Positions 8,801 through 17,084 of a stretch of DNA of 64,000 bases are shown here, in pieces. Made by a program: the position numbers and the translations under genes. Each line of letters starts with the position of its first letter. Position 1 is the first letter of the stretch. This DNA comes from Streptomyces rhizosphaerihabitans (GTDB taxonomy: Bacteria > Actinomycetota > Actinomycetes > Streptomycetales > Streptomycetaceae): NCBI RefSeq assembly GCF_025399795.1, contig NZ_JAODTZ010000004.1, forward strand, positions 248,001 through 312,000, given 5' to 3'. The notes below the pieces were generated by a model that saw only the letters and a list, made by a program, of their open reading frames with translations, was not told the origin of the DNA and ran no database searches.

Positions 8801-9337
8801 TGGCTGCTGCGCTTCTTCGACCGGATCAAGTGGTACCCGGTGGAGGCGGACGAACTCCTGGAGCTGCGGGCCGACATCATCTCCGGCCGCTTCGTGCCAC
8901 GCGTCGAGGAGGGCACCTTCTCGCTCGCCGCGTACGAGGACTTCCTCGCCGAGAACGCCGAGTCCGTCGCGGAGTTCCGGTCCCGGCAGGGCGGCGCGTT
9001 CTCCGCCGAGCGGGACGCCTGGGAGGCGGCGGGCGAGTTCACCCGCGCACAGGCGGCGGGGGCCCCGGCGGCGCCGGCCGTCGAGGTGAGCGTCCCGGAG
9101 GGCGGCCGGCTGATCGAGGCCGAGTTCGCCGCGTCGGTGTGGCAGCTCAACGTGGAGCCGGGCGAGCGGGTGACGGCGGGGCAACCGCTGCTCGCCCTGG
9201 AGGCGATGAAGATGGAGTCACGCGTCCCCGCCCCGGTCGACGGCGTCGTCCAGCAGATCCTCACCAAACCGGGTGCCCAGGTGGAGGCGGGCACGGCCCT
9301 GCTGGTGCTCGCCCCCCTGGAACCGTCGGCACCCTGA
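5810..9337 (+). CDS. Biotin-dependent urea/guanidine carboxylase
   Basis: Single-chain biotin carboxylase of 1175 residues. Biotin carboxylase domain at about 1-445 (ANRGEIAVRI, HPGYGFLSED, the Gly-rich ATGGGGGIGM loop, EVNTRLQVEHPVTE). A carboxyltransferase with AHS2-like (about 450-745) and AHS1-like (about 770-1000) halves follows, including NPARTWTAENSVGIGG. The biotinyl domain at the C-terminus has LEAMKMES with biotin attachment Lys1134. Length and order match urea carboxylases. It would carboxylate urea to allophanate or guanidine to carboxyguanidine using ATP and bicarbonate. Because both DUF1989 genes are coupled to it, guanidine is the likelier substrate (inference). Distinguishing the two needs alignment of carboxyltransferase active-site residues with characterised enzymes. 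Confidence 0.93.
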   Translation: MTFDTLLIANRGEIAVRIIRTARELGLRTVAVYSDADRAAPHVRLADEAVRLGPAPAKESYLDGDLVLKAAKDTGAGAIHPGYGFLSEDAAFARRCEDAGIVFVGPTPEQLELFGAKHTARAAAEAAGVPLAPGTGLLPGLPEALEAAGCIGYPVMLKATGGGGGIGMSACRSADELTEAWDRVQRVAAASFSSAGVFLERLVEHARHVEVQVFGDGRGRVVTFGDRDCSLQRRNQKVLEEAPAPGLPSDVRDRLAFAARELCASVGYRSAGTVEFVYDAAREEAYFLEVNTRLQVEHPVTEEIYGVDLVAWMLRLARGESDVVRDPGTPRGHAVEARVYAEDPSREHRPSAGLLTRVEFPGGVRVDGWVETGTEVTTSYDPMLAKIIAYGPDREHALERLDEALARTRVDGIETNLGLVRAALADPSFRRAAHSTATLAGVTDPTPRIEVVSGGTLTTVQDWPGRTGYWQVGVPPCGPMDDLSFRLGNRALGNPEGAPGLECTLRGPALRFTHATTVCVTGAPAPVTVDGAAIAQWEPVTVPAGAVLEVGAPTGHGLRTYVLFAGGGLDVPAFLGSASTFTLGRFGGHGGRTLRTGDVLHGGAVTALGAPVPPGERPGFTAEWRVGALEGPHAAPEFFTEDDIHDFYAADWKVHFNSARTGVRLIGPKPRWARADGGEAGLHPSNIHDTPYSVGAVDYTGDMPVLLGPDGPSLGGFVCPATVVSTERWKLGQFRPGDTVRFAPLADDGSARPAIVDGGVLARDGDVTYRRSGDDNLLVEFGPMQLDLALRMRVHALMEAVTEADLDGVTDLTPGIRSLQIQADPRRLPQRELLDTVRRTVRALPPSDQLVVPSRTVHLPLSWDDPATREAIARYMAGVRDDAPWCPWNIEFIRRVNGLDSVDDVYRTVFDAEYLVLGLGDVYLGAPVATPLDPRHRLVTTKYNPARTWTAENSVGIGGAYLCVYGMEGPGGYQFVGRTTQVWSGWQQRGAFEPGSPWLLRFFDRIKWYPVEADELLELRADIISGRFVPRVEEGTFSLAAYEDFLAENAESVAEFRSRQGGAFSAERDAWEAAGEFTRAQAAGAPAAPAVEVSVPEGGRLIEAEFAASVWQLNVEPGERVTAGQPLLALEAMKMESRVPAPVDGVVQQILTKPGAQVEAGTALLVLAPLEPSAP

Positions 9338-9692
9338 CCGTCGCCGCCACCCGAACCGGCCCCGCCTCCACCCGCGGCGGTCCGAACCGGCCCCGCCGCT
9401 GTCACCCGCACCCGTCCGCACCCGACCACGCCCGTTCCGCCGCCGTCCGCACCCGCCCTGCCTCCCGCACCGTCCGAACCGGCCCCCGCCGTCGTCCGCA
9501 CAGTCCCCGCCGTCGCCCGCAAGCGTCCGCGCCGTCGCCCGCGTCCGACCGCGGACCGGCGGCCGCGACCGCACCCGTCCGGTCCTCCGGCGAGTTCCCG
9601 GCCCGCCGGAACGGGGAAACCCCGGGCGAACGGGGGCACGGAGCGTCCGCCGCACCGCCGGTGGGGGAACCGCCCCAGCAGAAGGAGTACCG
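9338..9692. repeat. Degenerate GC-rich repeat between carboxylase and allophanate hydrolase
   Basis: The 355 bases hold imperfect repeats of a GTCCG(C/A)ACC-centred unit. Copies start near 9380, 9414, 9445, 9472, 9494 and 9525, spaced 22-34 bases apart. C greatly exceeds G on the plus strand. No credible gene is seen, though the frame is open in several phases. The ribosome site for the hydrolase (GAAGGAG, 9681-9687) ends the region. Confidence 0.6.
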
Positions 9693-11357
9693 ATGTCCGC
9701 CCTCAGCCGAGTCCGCATGGCGTACGCCCGTATCGAGGCCGTGGACCGCCCCGAGATCTGGATCGGCCTGCGCCCCCGGACGGAAGCCGAGAACGAAGCC
9801 CGCGCGGTGGACGCCCGGTTCGCCGCCGGCGAGCGCCTCCCGCTCGCCGGCTCGCTCCTCGCCGTGAAGGGCAACATCGACGTCGCGGGCCTGCCCACCA
9901 CCGCCGGCTGCCCCGCCTACGCGTACACCCCGGAGGCCGACGCCCCCGCGGTCGCCCGCCTCCGCGCGGCCGGTGCCGTCGTCCTCGGCACCACGAACCT
10001 CGACCAGTTCGCCACCGGCCTGGTCGGCACCCGCTCTCCCCACGGCGCCGTCCGGGGCGCCCTGGACCCGGAACGGATCAGCGGCGGCTCCAGCTCGGGA
10101 TCGGCTGTGGCGGTGGCCCTCGGCATCGTCGACCTCGCGCTCGGCACGGACACCGCAGGCTCCGGCCGCGTCCCCGCGGCGTTCAACGGCATCGTCGGCC
10201 TGAAGCCGACCCGCGGTCTGGTGCCGACGACCGGTGTCGTCCCGGCCTGTGCGTCCCTGGACTGCGTGACCGTGTTCGCCCGCACCCTCCCGGAGGCCGA
10301 ACAGGCCCTCGCGTACATGGCGTCCCCTTCCGGTCGCGAACTCCCCCCGCTCCCCCAGCGCACCCCCGGCCCCTGGCGCGTCGCCGTCCCTCCGACGGCA
10401 CAGCTCGGCGAGCTGGACGAGGGCTGGGCAGAGGCGTACGAGGCGGCCGTGCACCGGCTCGTCGCGGCGGGGGCCGAGGTCCGCCCGCTCGACCTCACCC
10501 CGTTCACCGAGGCCGCCGCGATGCTCTACGAGGGCGCCTTCGTCGCCGAGCGCTACACGGCGGTAGGCAGTTTTGTCGACAAACTGACCGCCGAGGGGGG
10601 TGCGGGTCTCGACCCCACCGTCGCGGGGATCATCACCCGCGCCCGGGACATCCCCGCCCACCAGCTGTACGCCGACCAGGAGCGGCTGGCCTCCCTGCGC
10701 ACCCGGGCCCTCGCGGAACTGGCCGACGCCGACGCGCTGCTCCTGCCCACCGCACCCGGCCATCCCACGCTCGCCGAAGTTGCCGCCGACCCGCTGGGCG
10801 CCAACGCCCGTCTGGGCCGCTTCACCAACTCCACGAACCTCTTCGACCTGGCGGCCGTCGCCGTCCCGGCCGGGCGGACACCCGCCGGACTCCCTTTCGG
10901 CGTGATGCTGATCGGCCCCGCGTTCACCGACGAGCGGCTCGCCCGGATCGCCCGCTCTCTGGAGCCGGAGACCCGACTCGCCGTGGTGGGGGCGCATCTG
11001 TCCGGCCAGCCGCTCAACCCCCAGCTGCTCTCCCTGGGCGCCCGCCTCGACCGTACGACCACCACCGCCGCCGTCTATCGCCTGCATGCCCTGGCCACCA
11101 GCCCGCCCAAGCCGGGGCTCGTCCATGTCGGCGCGGGCGGCTCCGCCGTCGAGGCCGAGGTGTGGAGCCTCCCCGCGGACGGCCTCGGACGCCTGCTCGC
11201 GGCTCTCCCCCGCCCGATGACGCTGGGCAGCATCGAACTGGCCGACGGCAGCAGCGTGCCCGGATTCCTCTGCGAACCCGGCGCACTGGACGGCGCGCCC
11301 GACATCACGGAGTACGGAGGCTGGCGCGCGTACGTGAGCCGCCACCCGAACCGCTGA
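9693..11357 (+). CDS. atzF: Allophanate hydrolase
   Basis: Amidase-signature enzyme of 554 residues that hydrolyses allophanate to ammonia and CO2, the last step of the pathway. The catalytic triad is visible: Lys59 in AVKGNID, Ser133 in GGSSSGSA and nucleophile Ser157 in TDTAGSGRVPA. The spacing of 74 and 24 residues equals that remembered for Pseudomonas AtzF (Lys91, Ser165, Ser189). After the amidase domain (to about residue 425) a C-terminal allophanate-hydrolase-type domain of about 130 residues follows. ATG at 9693 has GAAGGAG at good distance. It is separated from the carboxylase by a repeat-filled 355-base gap but is probably co-transcribed. Confidence 0.93.
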   Translation: MSALSRVRMAYARIEAVDRPEIWIGLRPRTEAENEARAVDARFAAGERLPLAGSLLAVKGNIDVAGLPTTAGCPAYAYTPEADAPAVARLRAAGAVVLGTTNLDQFATGLVGTRSPHGAVRGALDPERISGGSSSGSAVAVALGIVDLALGTDTAGSGRVPAAFNGIVGLKPTRGLVPTTGVVPACASLDCVTVFARTLPEAEQALAYMASPSGRELPPLPQRTPGPWRVAVPPTAQLGELDEGWAEAYEAAVHRLVAAGAEVRPLDLTPFTEAAAMLYEGAFVAERYTAVGSFVDKLTAEGGAGLDPTVAGIITRARDIPAHQLYADQERLASLRTRALAELADADALLLPTAPGHPTLAEVAADPLGANARLGRFTNSTNLFDLAAVAVPAGRTPAGLPFGVMLIGPAFTDERLARIARSLEPETRLAVVGAHLSGQPLNPQLLSLGARLDRTTTTAAVYRLHALATSPPKPGLVHVGAGGSAVEAEVWSLPADGLGRLLAALPRPMTLGSIELADGSSVPGFLCEPGALDGAPDITEYGGWRAYVSRHPNR

Positions 11358-11745
11358 CCCACCCGAGCCCCCGGCGGCACCCGGCCGACACGGGCGCGGG
11401 GCCGCCGGCCACATCCCGCCGAAAACGGCCCGGGCCGCCGGGTGCACCCCGCCGGCACGGGACCGGAACCGCAGGCCGCATCCACCGGAAACCGGCGCAC
11501 AGCCGCCGGCCGCACCCCGCCCAAGTCGGCCGCACCCCGCCGAGAGGCGCGGGGTCGCCAGGTGCACCCCGCCGGGAACAGCCGCGGAACCGTCCGCCGT
11601 ATCGCACCGAACAGCCACGGAGCCGACCTCCGCACCCCGCCGGAACGAGCGCGGCCGGTGAGGTGCCGCCCCCGGACAGTAGGGGGTGGCATCCCACCGG
11701 CCGTGTCGGCTCGGCTCGGATCACCGGCGGACGGGCCGCCGCTCG
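11358..11745. repeat. Degenerate 33-bp tandem repeat between convergent genes
   Basis: Between atzF (plus) and the helicase (minus). A core close to GGCCGCACCCCGCCG(G/A) recurs near 11408, 11441, 11474, 11509, 11528, 11561, 11594 and 11629, mostly 33-35 bases apart, with many substitutions. The 33-base period equals 11 codons and leaves frames open, so short ORFs here are probably artefacts. No clear terminator hairpin was picked out. Confidence 0.65.
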
Positions 11746-14562
11746 TCAGCCCACCGACGAGTACGCCACCACCCCGCGCAGCAGGGCGTCGACGGCCTTG
11801 CGCGCGTTCTTCGCGACCGTCGACTTCTCGCCGCCCGAGACGGGCGCGGCGGCCGCGATCTGGCCGAGGACGTCGATGACCTGCTTGCACCAGCGCACGA
11901 AGTCACCGGCGGGCATCTCGGCCTCGCGCAGCACCTCGTCGAGACCCTTGCCGGACGCCCACTCATGAGCGGCCCAGGCGAAGCCGAGGTCCGGCTCGCG
12001 CTGGCCGACGCCCTCGGTCTGGTTGATCCCGAAGTCCTCCTCCAGTGCGTCGAGACGGCCCCAGATACGCACCGTCTCGGCGAGCGCGGCCTTGGCCTTG
12101 CCGGACGGCACCTTCGGCGCCATCGCGTCGTCGGCGACCCGGGACTCGTACACCAACGCCGAGACACACGCGGCGAGTTCGGCCGGGGAAAGTCCGTCCC
12201 AGATGCCGGCGCGCAGACATTCGCTGGCCAGCAGGTCGAGTTCGCCGTACAGCCGGGCGAGCCGCTTGCCGTGCTCGGTGACCGCGTCGGCGCGCAGATA
12301 GTCCAGCTCGGTGAGGAGGGCGACGATCCGGTCGAAGGTGCGGGCGATGGTGTTCGTCCGGCCCTCGATACGCCGCTCCAGCTGCGAGGTGTCGCGCTGC
12401 AGGCGGTGATAGCGCTCGGCCCAACGGGCGTGGTCCTCGCGGTCGTTGCACCCGTGGCAGGGGTGCGAGCGGATCACCGTGCGCAGCCGGGCGATCTCAC
12501 GGTCGTCGGCGGCCTCGGCGCGCTTCTTGCGGTGCCGGTCCGGGACGATGTGCCCGGCCTTGGTCCGCAGCGCGGACGCCAGGTCCCGACGGGACTGCGG
12601 CGAACGCGCGTTGAACGACTTGGGGATGCGCATCCGGTCGAGCGCCTCGACCGGCACCGGGAAGTCCATCGAGGCCAGCCGCTTCACCTGGCGCTCGGCG
12701 GTGAGCACCAGCGGGCGCGGGCCGTCGTGCTGCTCGAAGCCCCGGTGGCCGTTCGACCTGCCCGCGGGCAGCCCGGGGTCCAGCACCAGGGCGAGTCCGG
12801 CGTACTTCCCGGTAGGCACATGGATCACGTCGCCCGGCTTCAGCTTCTCCAGGGCGACGGCCGCTTCCGCACGGCGCTGCGACATGCCCTGGCGGGCCAG
12901 CTCGGTCTCGCGGTCCTTGAGTTCGCGGCGCAGGTCCATGTACGCGTCGAAGTCACCGAGGTGGCAGGTCATGGACTCCTTGTAGCCCTCGAGACCCTCC
13001 TCGTTGCGCTGCACCTGCCGGGAGATCCCGACGACCGACTTGTCGGCCTGGAACTGCGCGAAGGACGTCTCAAGGAGCTCGCGCGAGCGGTGCCGCCCGA
13101 ACTGGTCGACCAGGTTCACCGCCATGTTGTACGACGGCTTGAAGCTGGAGCGCAGCGGATAGGTGCGGGTGCCCGCGAGTCCCGCGAGGTACTCGGGGCT
13201 GAAGCCGCGCTGCCACAGCACGACCGCGTGGCCCTCGACGTCGATGCCGCGGCGGCCGGCGCGGCCGGTCAGCTGGGTGTACTCGCCGGGGGTGATGTCG
13301 GCGTGCTGCTCGCCGTTCCACTTGACGAGCTTCTCCAACACCACCGAGCGGGCAGGCATGTTGATGCCCAGCGCGAGGGTCTCCGTCGCGAAGACAGCCT
13401 TGACGAGGCCGCGGACGAAGAGTTCTTCGACGACCTCCTTGAAGGTGGGCAGCATGCCCGCGTGGTGGGCCGCGATGCCGCGCTCCAGGCCCTCCAGCCA
13501 TTCGAAGTAGCCGAGGACGTGCAGGTCCTCGTCCGGGATGGAGGCGGTGCGCTCCTCGACGAGTTCCCGGACGCGCGCACGCGCCGCGTCGTCGTTCAGC
13601 CGCAGACCTGCGTGGAGGCACTGCTGCACGGCGGCCTCGCAGGCCGCGCGGCTGAAGATGAACGTGATGGCGGGCAGCAGCCCTTCGGACTCGAGCCGCT
13701 CGATGACCTCGGGGCGGCCGGGCGTCCAGATGCGCGAGCGCTGTCTGCGCTCACGCTCCCGGTCCGCCTCGCGCATCGCGCGGCCCCGCTTACGGTCCTG
13801 GTACGACGGACGGCTCGCCTCCATGCGCGCCATGCGCGTGAGGTCGGGGTTGACGGCCTTGCGCTGGCCCTCGCCCTCCTCGAAGAGGTCGTACATCCGC
13901 CGTCCGGCCAGCACATGCTGGAAGAGCGGGACGGGACGGTGCTCGGAGACGATCACCTGGGTGTCACCGCGCACGGTGTCCAGCCAGTCACCGAACTCCT
14001 CCGCGTTCGACACGGTCGCCGACAGCGACACCAGGGTCACCGACTCGGGGAGGTGAATGATCACTTCCTCCCAGACGGCGCCGCGGAAGCGGTCGGAGAG
14101 GTAGTGCACCTCGTCCATCACCACATAGCCGAGTCCGAGGAGGGTCTGCGAGCCCGCGTACAGCATGTTCCGCAGGACCTCGGTGGTCATGACGACCACC
14201 GGGGCCTCGGAGTTGACGCTGTTGTCGCCGGTGAGCAGGCCGACCTTGTCCGCGCCGTAACGGCGGCACAGGTCGGCGTACTTCTGGTTGGAGAGTGCCT
14301 TGATCGGGGTCGTGTAGAAGCACTTCTTGCCCTGCTGGAGGGCGAGGTGGACGGCGAACTCGCCGACGATCGTCTTGCCCGAGCCGGTGGGCGCCGCCAC
14401 CAGCACACCCTTGCCCGCCTCGAGCGCCCGGCAGGCCTCGATCTGGAAGGGGTCGAGGCCGAAGTCGTACATCTCGCGGAAGGAGGCGAGCGCGGTGGCC
14501 TGCTCGGCAGCGCGCCTGCGTGCTGCCGCATACCGCTCGGCCGGTGAGAGGTCCTCTGTCAT
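11746..14562 (-). CDS. Ski2/Mtr4-like DEAD/DEAH-box RNA helicase (HelY-type)
   Basis: Helicase of 938 residues. The N-terminal RecA domain has a Q-type FQIEACRALEAG, Walker A APTGSGKT, motif Ia-like TTPIKALSNQKY, the DEVH box in VMDEVHYLSD and motif III LSATVSNAEEFGDW. The second RecA domain has MPARSVVLEKLVKWNG and motif VI-like QLTGRAGRRGID. The C-terminal half carries the long helical extension (rRNA-processing arch and DSHCT-like region) of actinobacterial HelY proteins. Expected to unwind structured RNA in processing or decay. The start is the ATG at 14562, giving the usual MTEDLSPAERY beginning; another ATG at 14592 is possible, and neither has a strong ribosome site. Confidence 0.92.
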   Translation of the reverse strand: MTEDLSPAERYAAARRRAAEQATALASFREMYDFGLDPFQIEACRALEAGKGVLVAAPTGSGKTIVGEFAVHLALQQGKKCFYTTPIKALSNQKYADLCRRYGADKVGLLTGDNSVNSEAPVVVMTTEVLRNMLYAGSQTLLGLGYVVMDEVHYLSDRFRGAVWEEVIIHLPESVTLVSLSATVSNAEEFGDWLDTVRGDTQVIVSEHRPVPLFQHVLAGRRMYDLFEEGEGQRKAVNPDLTRMARMEASRPSYQDRKRGRAMREADRERERRQRSRIWTPGRPEVIERLESEGLLPAITFIFSRAACEAAVQQCLHAGLRLNDDAARARVRELVEERTASIPDEDLHVLGYFEWLEGLERGIAAHHAGMLPTFKEVVEELFVRGLVKAVFATETLALGINMPARSVVLEKLVKWNGEQHADITPGEYTQLTGRAGRRGIDVEGHAVVLWQRGFSPEYLAGLAGTRTYPLRSSFKPSYNMAVNLVDQFGRHRSRELLETSFAQFQADKSVVGISRQVQRNEEGLEGYKESMTCHLGDFDAYMDLRRELKDRETELARQGMSQRRAEAAVALEKLKPGDVIHVPTGKYAGLALVLDPGLPAGRSNGHRGFEQHDGPRPLVLTAERQVKRLASMDFPVPVEALDRMRIPKSFNARSPQSRRDLASALRTKAGHIVPDRHRKKRAEAADDREIARLRTVIRSHPCHGCNDREDHARWAERYHRLQRDTSQLERRIEGRTNTIARTFDRIVALLTELDYLRADAVTEHGKRLARLYGELDLLASECLRAGIWDGLSPAELAACVSALVYESRVADDAMAPKVPSGKAKAALAETVRIWGRLDALEEDFGINQTEGVGQREPDLGFAWAAHEWASGKGLDEVLREAEMPAGDFVRWCKQVIDVLGQIAAAAPVSGGEKSTVAKNARKAVDALLRGVVAYSSVG

Positions 14563-14647
14563 CGTGCTTTCGAGACTACCGGGAGGCACTGACATGAGGA
14601 CGATCATTATCCGTATCAGATGCTGTGAAACATCGGATCCCCGCAGC

Positions 14648-15538
14648 TCAGGGAAGTGCGACGCGCACGGCCGCCGGTATGCACTCCGCCACGAGCGGCA
14701 GCGGCCCGAGCGGCTCCCCGTCCGCGTAGCCGGTGATGCCCTCGGCGAGGAGTTCGACGCGGGCCGCCCGGTGCACGCTCACCAGGGGATGGTCGACGTG
14801 GGTGCCCCGGTAGACCCTCGGGAAGATCTTGAGCAACGTCGTGCGGGTGCAGTCCCCGACCACGGTTATGTCGAACAGGCCGTCACCGAGGTCCGCGCCG
14901 GGGCAGATCCTCATACCGCCGCCGTACGACGATCCGTTGCCGACGGCCACGAGCGTCGCCTCGGTCTCCCGGGTCGCGCCGTCGTCCAGCGTGATGCGGT
15001 ACGAGAAGGGCCGGAAGGCGGCCAGTTCGGCGAGCATGGCGACGTCGTACTTGAAACGGCCGACGGGCAGGCGCATCCGGTTCCCGCGGTCGTTGACCCG
15101 GGAGTCGAACCCGGACGCGAGGACGGTGCCGAACCAGGTGCCGTTCACCCGGCCCAGGTCGACGTCCGTCAGCCGGTCGCTCTTGAGGGCGTCGGCGATC
15201 AGCCGTCCCGAGGCCGCCGGGTCACCCACGGGCAGGCCGAGGGCGCGCGCGAAGTCGTTGCCGGTCCCGGCGGCGACCAGTCCGAACGGGGTACGGGTCC
15301 CGGCCACGGCCTGGAGGGCGAGGTTCGCCATGCCGTCGCCGCCGACCGCGACGAGAGCGCCGGTGCCGCCCGCGACCGCCTCGCGGGCCCGCGCGAGGGC
15401 GTCCGCCGCGTCGTCGCCGAGGACCGTCCGGACGGAGAATCCCGCGGCGCGCAACGCGGAAGCGGCCGGCAGCGCCGCGCGGGCGCCCCGGCCGCGGCCC
15501 GCGGTGGGGTTGACGAAGAGGGTGATCTCGCTGGTCAC
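14648..15538 (-). CDS. Diacylglycerol/lipid kinase family protein
   Basis: Protein of 296 residues with the DAGK catalytic domain of the YegS/BmrU family. The phosphate-binding start is LFVNPTAGRGRG and the nucleotide motif is VGGDGMANLALQAVAGT, where Met replaces the commoner Thr after GGDG. VAAGTGNDFARALGLP and a DLGRVNG motif follow, and the C-terminal beta-sandwich holds GNGSSYGGGMRICPGADLGDG. It likely phosphorylates a membrane lipid; the exact substrate cannot be told. The start is GTG at 15538. The gene is followed 29 bases upstream by the end of tatC, so the two may share a transcript. Confidence 0.9.
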   Translation of the reverse strand: MTSEITLFVNPTAGRGRGARAALPAASALRAAGFSVRTVLGDDAADALARAREAVAGGTGALVAVGGDGMANLALQAVAGTRTPFGLVAAGTGNDFARALGLPVGDPAASGRLIADALKSDRLTDVDLGRVNGTWFGTVLASGFDSRVNDRGNRMRLPVGRFKYDVAMLAELAAFRPFSYRITLDDGATRETEATLVAVGNGSSYGGGMRICPGADLGDGLFDITVVGDCTRTTLLKIFPRVYRGTHVDHPLVSVHRAARVELLAEGITGYADGEPLGPLPLVAECIPAAVRVALP

Positions 15539-15567
15539 AGGCTGACCCTACGAGGTCCCGGGCTTCG

Positions 15568-16515
15568 TCAGGTCACGTCGTCATAACCGTTGACCCGGTC
15601 CGTGCTGGCCTGCTCCGGAAGAGTCGGTCCGGCCGTCACGTTCTCGATGTCTCCGATGTCCTCGGGAGTGAGGTCGAGGTCGGAGGCCTCGTCGTCGCCC
15701 GGCCCGGACTCGTCGCGCCGACGCTTGCGCCGGTCGTTGAGCAGCGAGAAGACGACCGCGCCGAAGTACAGGATCCAGATCGGCCCGGCGAGCGCCATCA
15801 TGGTCAGCGGGTCGGTGCTGGGAGTGGCGACGGCGGCGAAGACCGTGATGCCGATGATCATGCCGCGCCACCAGCCGAGCATGCGCTGACCGGTGATGAT
15901 GCCCGTGAGGTTGAGCATCACCAGGAGCAGCGGCAGCTCGAAGGAGAGACCGAAGACCACCACCATGCGCGTGACCAGATCGAGCAGGTCGTCCAGCGGC
16001 AGGAGGTTCTTCACGCCGCTCGGCGTGAACTGCATCAGGACCTTCGCCGTGGTGGGAAGCACCTTGTAGGCGAAGAAGGCGCCGCCGAAGAACAGCGGGA
16101 CCCCGGTGCCGACGAACGCGTACGCGTACTTCTTCTCACTCTTGTGCAGACCCGGCGCGACGAACGCCCAGAGCTGGTAGAGCCAGACCGGCGAGGCGAG
16201 CACGACGCCCGCCATCAGGGAGACCTTCAGCGCCAGGGTGAACGGGGCGAGCAGACCGTTGATGGTGATCTGCGCGCACTGGTGGTTCTTGGGCTGCTTC
16301 GCCAGCTCCGCGAAGGTCTCCGGACACCCGATGGAGTCCAGGACCGGCTTGGTGAAGAAGTTGATGATGTTGTTGTAGTAGAAGGCTGCGACGATCGTCA
16401 CCAGGACGATGGCCAGCACCGCCTTCGCGAGCCGGTTGCGGAGCTCGCGAAGATGGTCCGCGAGGGGCATCCGCCCCTCGGGATCCCTCTCCGTGTTGCG
16501 GGCAGACTTGAGCAA
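15568..16515 (-). CDS. tatC: Twin-arginine translocase subunit TatC
   Basis: Polytopic membrane protein of 315 residues, the receptor for twin-arginine signal peptides in the Tat export system. It begins with the conserved cytoplasmic PLADHLRELRNRL followed by six hydrophobic segments; SVRxL-type loops and FGLSFELPLLLVMLNL are typical. The charged tail after the last membrane span (about 60 residues, Asp/Glu/Arg-rich) is usual in streptomycetes. The start is TTG at 16515 with GAGG seven to ten bases before it; no in-frame ATG lies nearby upstream. tatA is encoded 47 bases upstream on the same strand, so both subunits come from one locus, as in other actinobacteria next to pafBC. Confidence 0.95.
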   Translation of the reverse strand: MLKSARNTERDPEGRMPLADHLRELRNRLAKAVLAIVLVTIVAAFYYNNIINFFTKPVLDSIGCPETFAELAKQPKNHQCAQITINGLLAPFTLALKVSLMAGVVLASPVWLYQLWAFVAPGLHKSEKKYAYAFVGTGVPLFFGGAFFAYKVLPTTAKVLMQFTPSGVKNLLPLDDLLDLVTRMVVVFGLSFELPLLLVMLNLTGIITGQRMLGWWRGMIIGITVFAAVATPSTDPLTMMALAGPIWILYFGAVVFSLLNDRRKRRRDESGPGDDEASDLDLTPEDIGDIENVTAGPTLPEQASTDRVNGYDDVT

Positions 16516-16562
16516 CCCACATCCTCATCTCATGCGGCGGGCCGGATGTCACCGGCCCTGCG

Positions 16563-16847
16563 TCAGCGCTGGGTCGTGTCCGTCGGCTCGTTGACCGGGC
16601 GCGAGCTGGTCACGTCGCCGGGGGCGGCCTGGATGGTGCGCTGAGCGGGGGGCTGCTCGTCGGTGCTGGGCGGGCCGGCCGTGGCCGGGGTGCCGCCCTC
16701 GTCCTTCATCGCCTTGGCCTCGCTCTTGAGGATCCGGGCGGACTTGCCGAGGGAGCGCGCCATGTCCGGAAGCTTCTTCGCGCCGAACAGCAGGATGATG
16801 ACGACGAGGATGAGAATGATCTCGGGAGCTCCGAGCCTTCCGAACAT
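16563..16847 (-). CDS. tatA: Sec-independent translocase protein TatA
   Basis: Pore-forming Tat subunit of 94 residues. One N-terminal membrane helix ([14 protein letters not shown]), the conserved FG-kink and [17 protein letters not shown] amphipathic helix, then a flexible Pro/Thr-rich tail. TatA oligomers form the transport channel for folded proteins. It lies just upstream of tatC, and in actinobacteria tatA-tatC is regularly linked to pafBC as here. A triple TGTCCGAT element (16888-16915) lies about 40 bases upstream of the start. Confidence 0.96.
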   Translation of the reverse strand: MFGRLGAPEIILILVVIILLFGAKKLPDMARSLGKSARILKSEAKAMKDEGGTPATAGPPSTDEQPPAQRTIQAAPGDVTSSRPVNEPTDTTQR

Positions 16848-16887
16848 AAGTCTTTACCTTCTCACCGAGGCTGCATGGTCGGGGTGC

Positions 16888-16915
16888 TGTCCGATGGATC
16901 GGACATGTGTCCGAT
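16888..16915. promoter_or_regulatory. Triple TGTCCGAT element upstream of tatA
   Basis: TGTCCGAT at 16888, its inverted copy ATCGGACA at 16898, and another direct copy at 16908. The copies start exactly 10 bases apart, so they fall on one face of the helix, and the first two form a perfect 18-base inverted repeat. This looks like a protein-binding site 41-68 bases upstream of the tatA start. The binding factor is unknown. Confidence 0.5.
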
Positions 16916-17084
16916 CATCGCGTTGTCAGCGATCGTAACGCTCAGGGGTGAACGCGGGGCAATCCCTGTGCGTACTCCCAGTTCGCGGCCCGCGCCTCAT
17001 TCTCCGGGCCGCGACCCTGAGCGTACCTGGCCCCGGCATGAAGTTGACAGGCTGGCGTGACTCATTGCGCATCCATGGAACGAC

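Noticed and set aside
5579..9184. Open frame of 1201 codons on the minus strand
   Set aside because: It is antisense to the carboxylase gene; high GC keeps the frame open. Composition is Arg/Gly/Ala/Pro-rich with no domain.
11686..14547. Plus-strand open frame of 953 codons
   Set aside because: Antisense shadow of the helicase, which has all helicase motifs.
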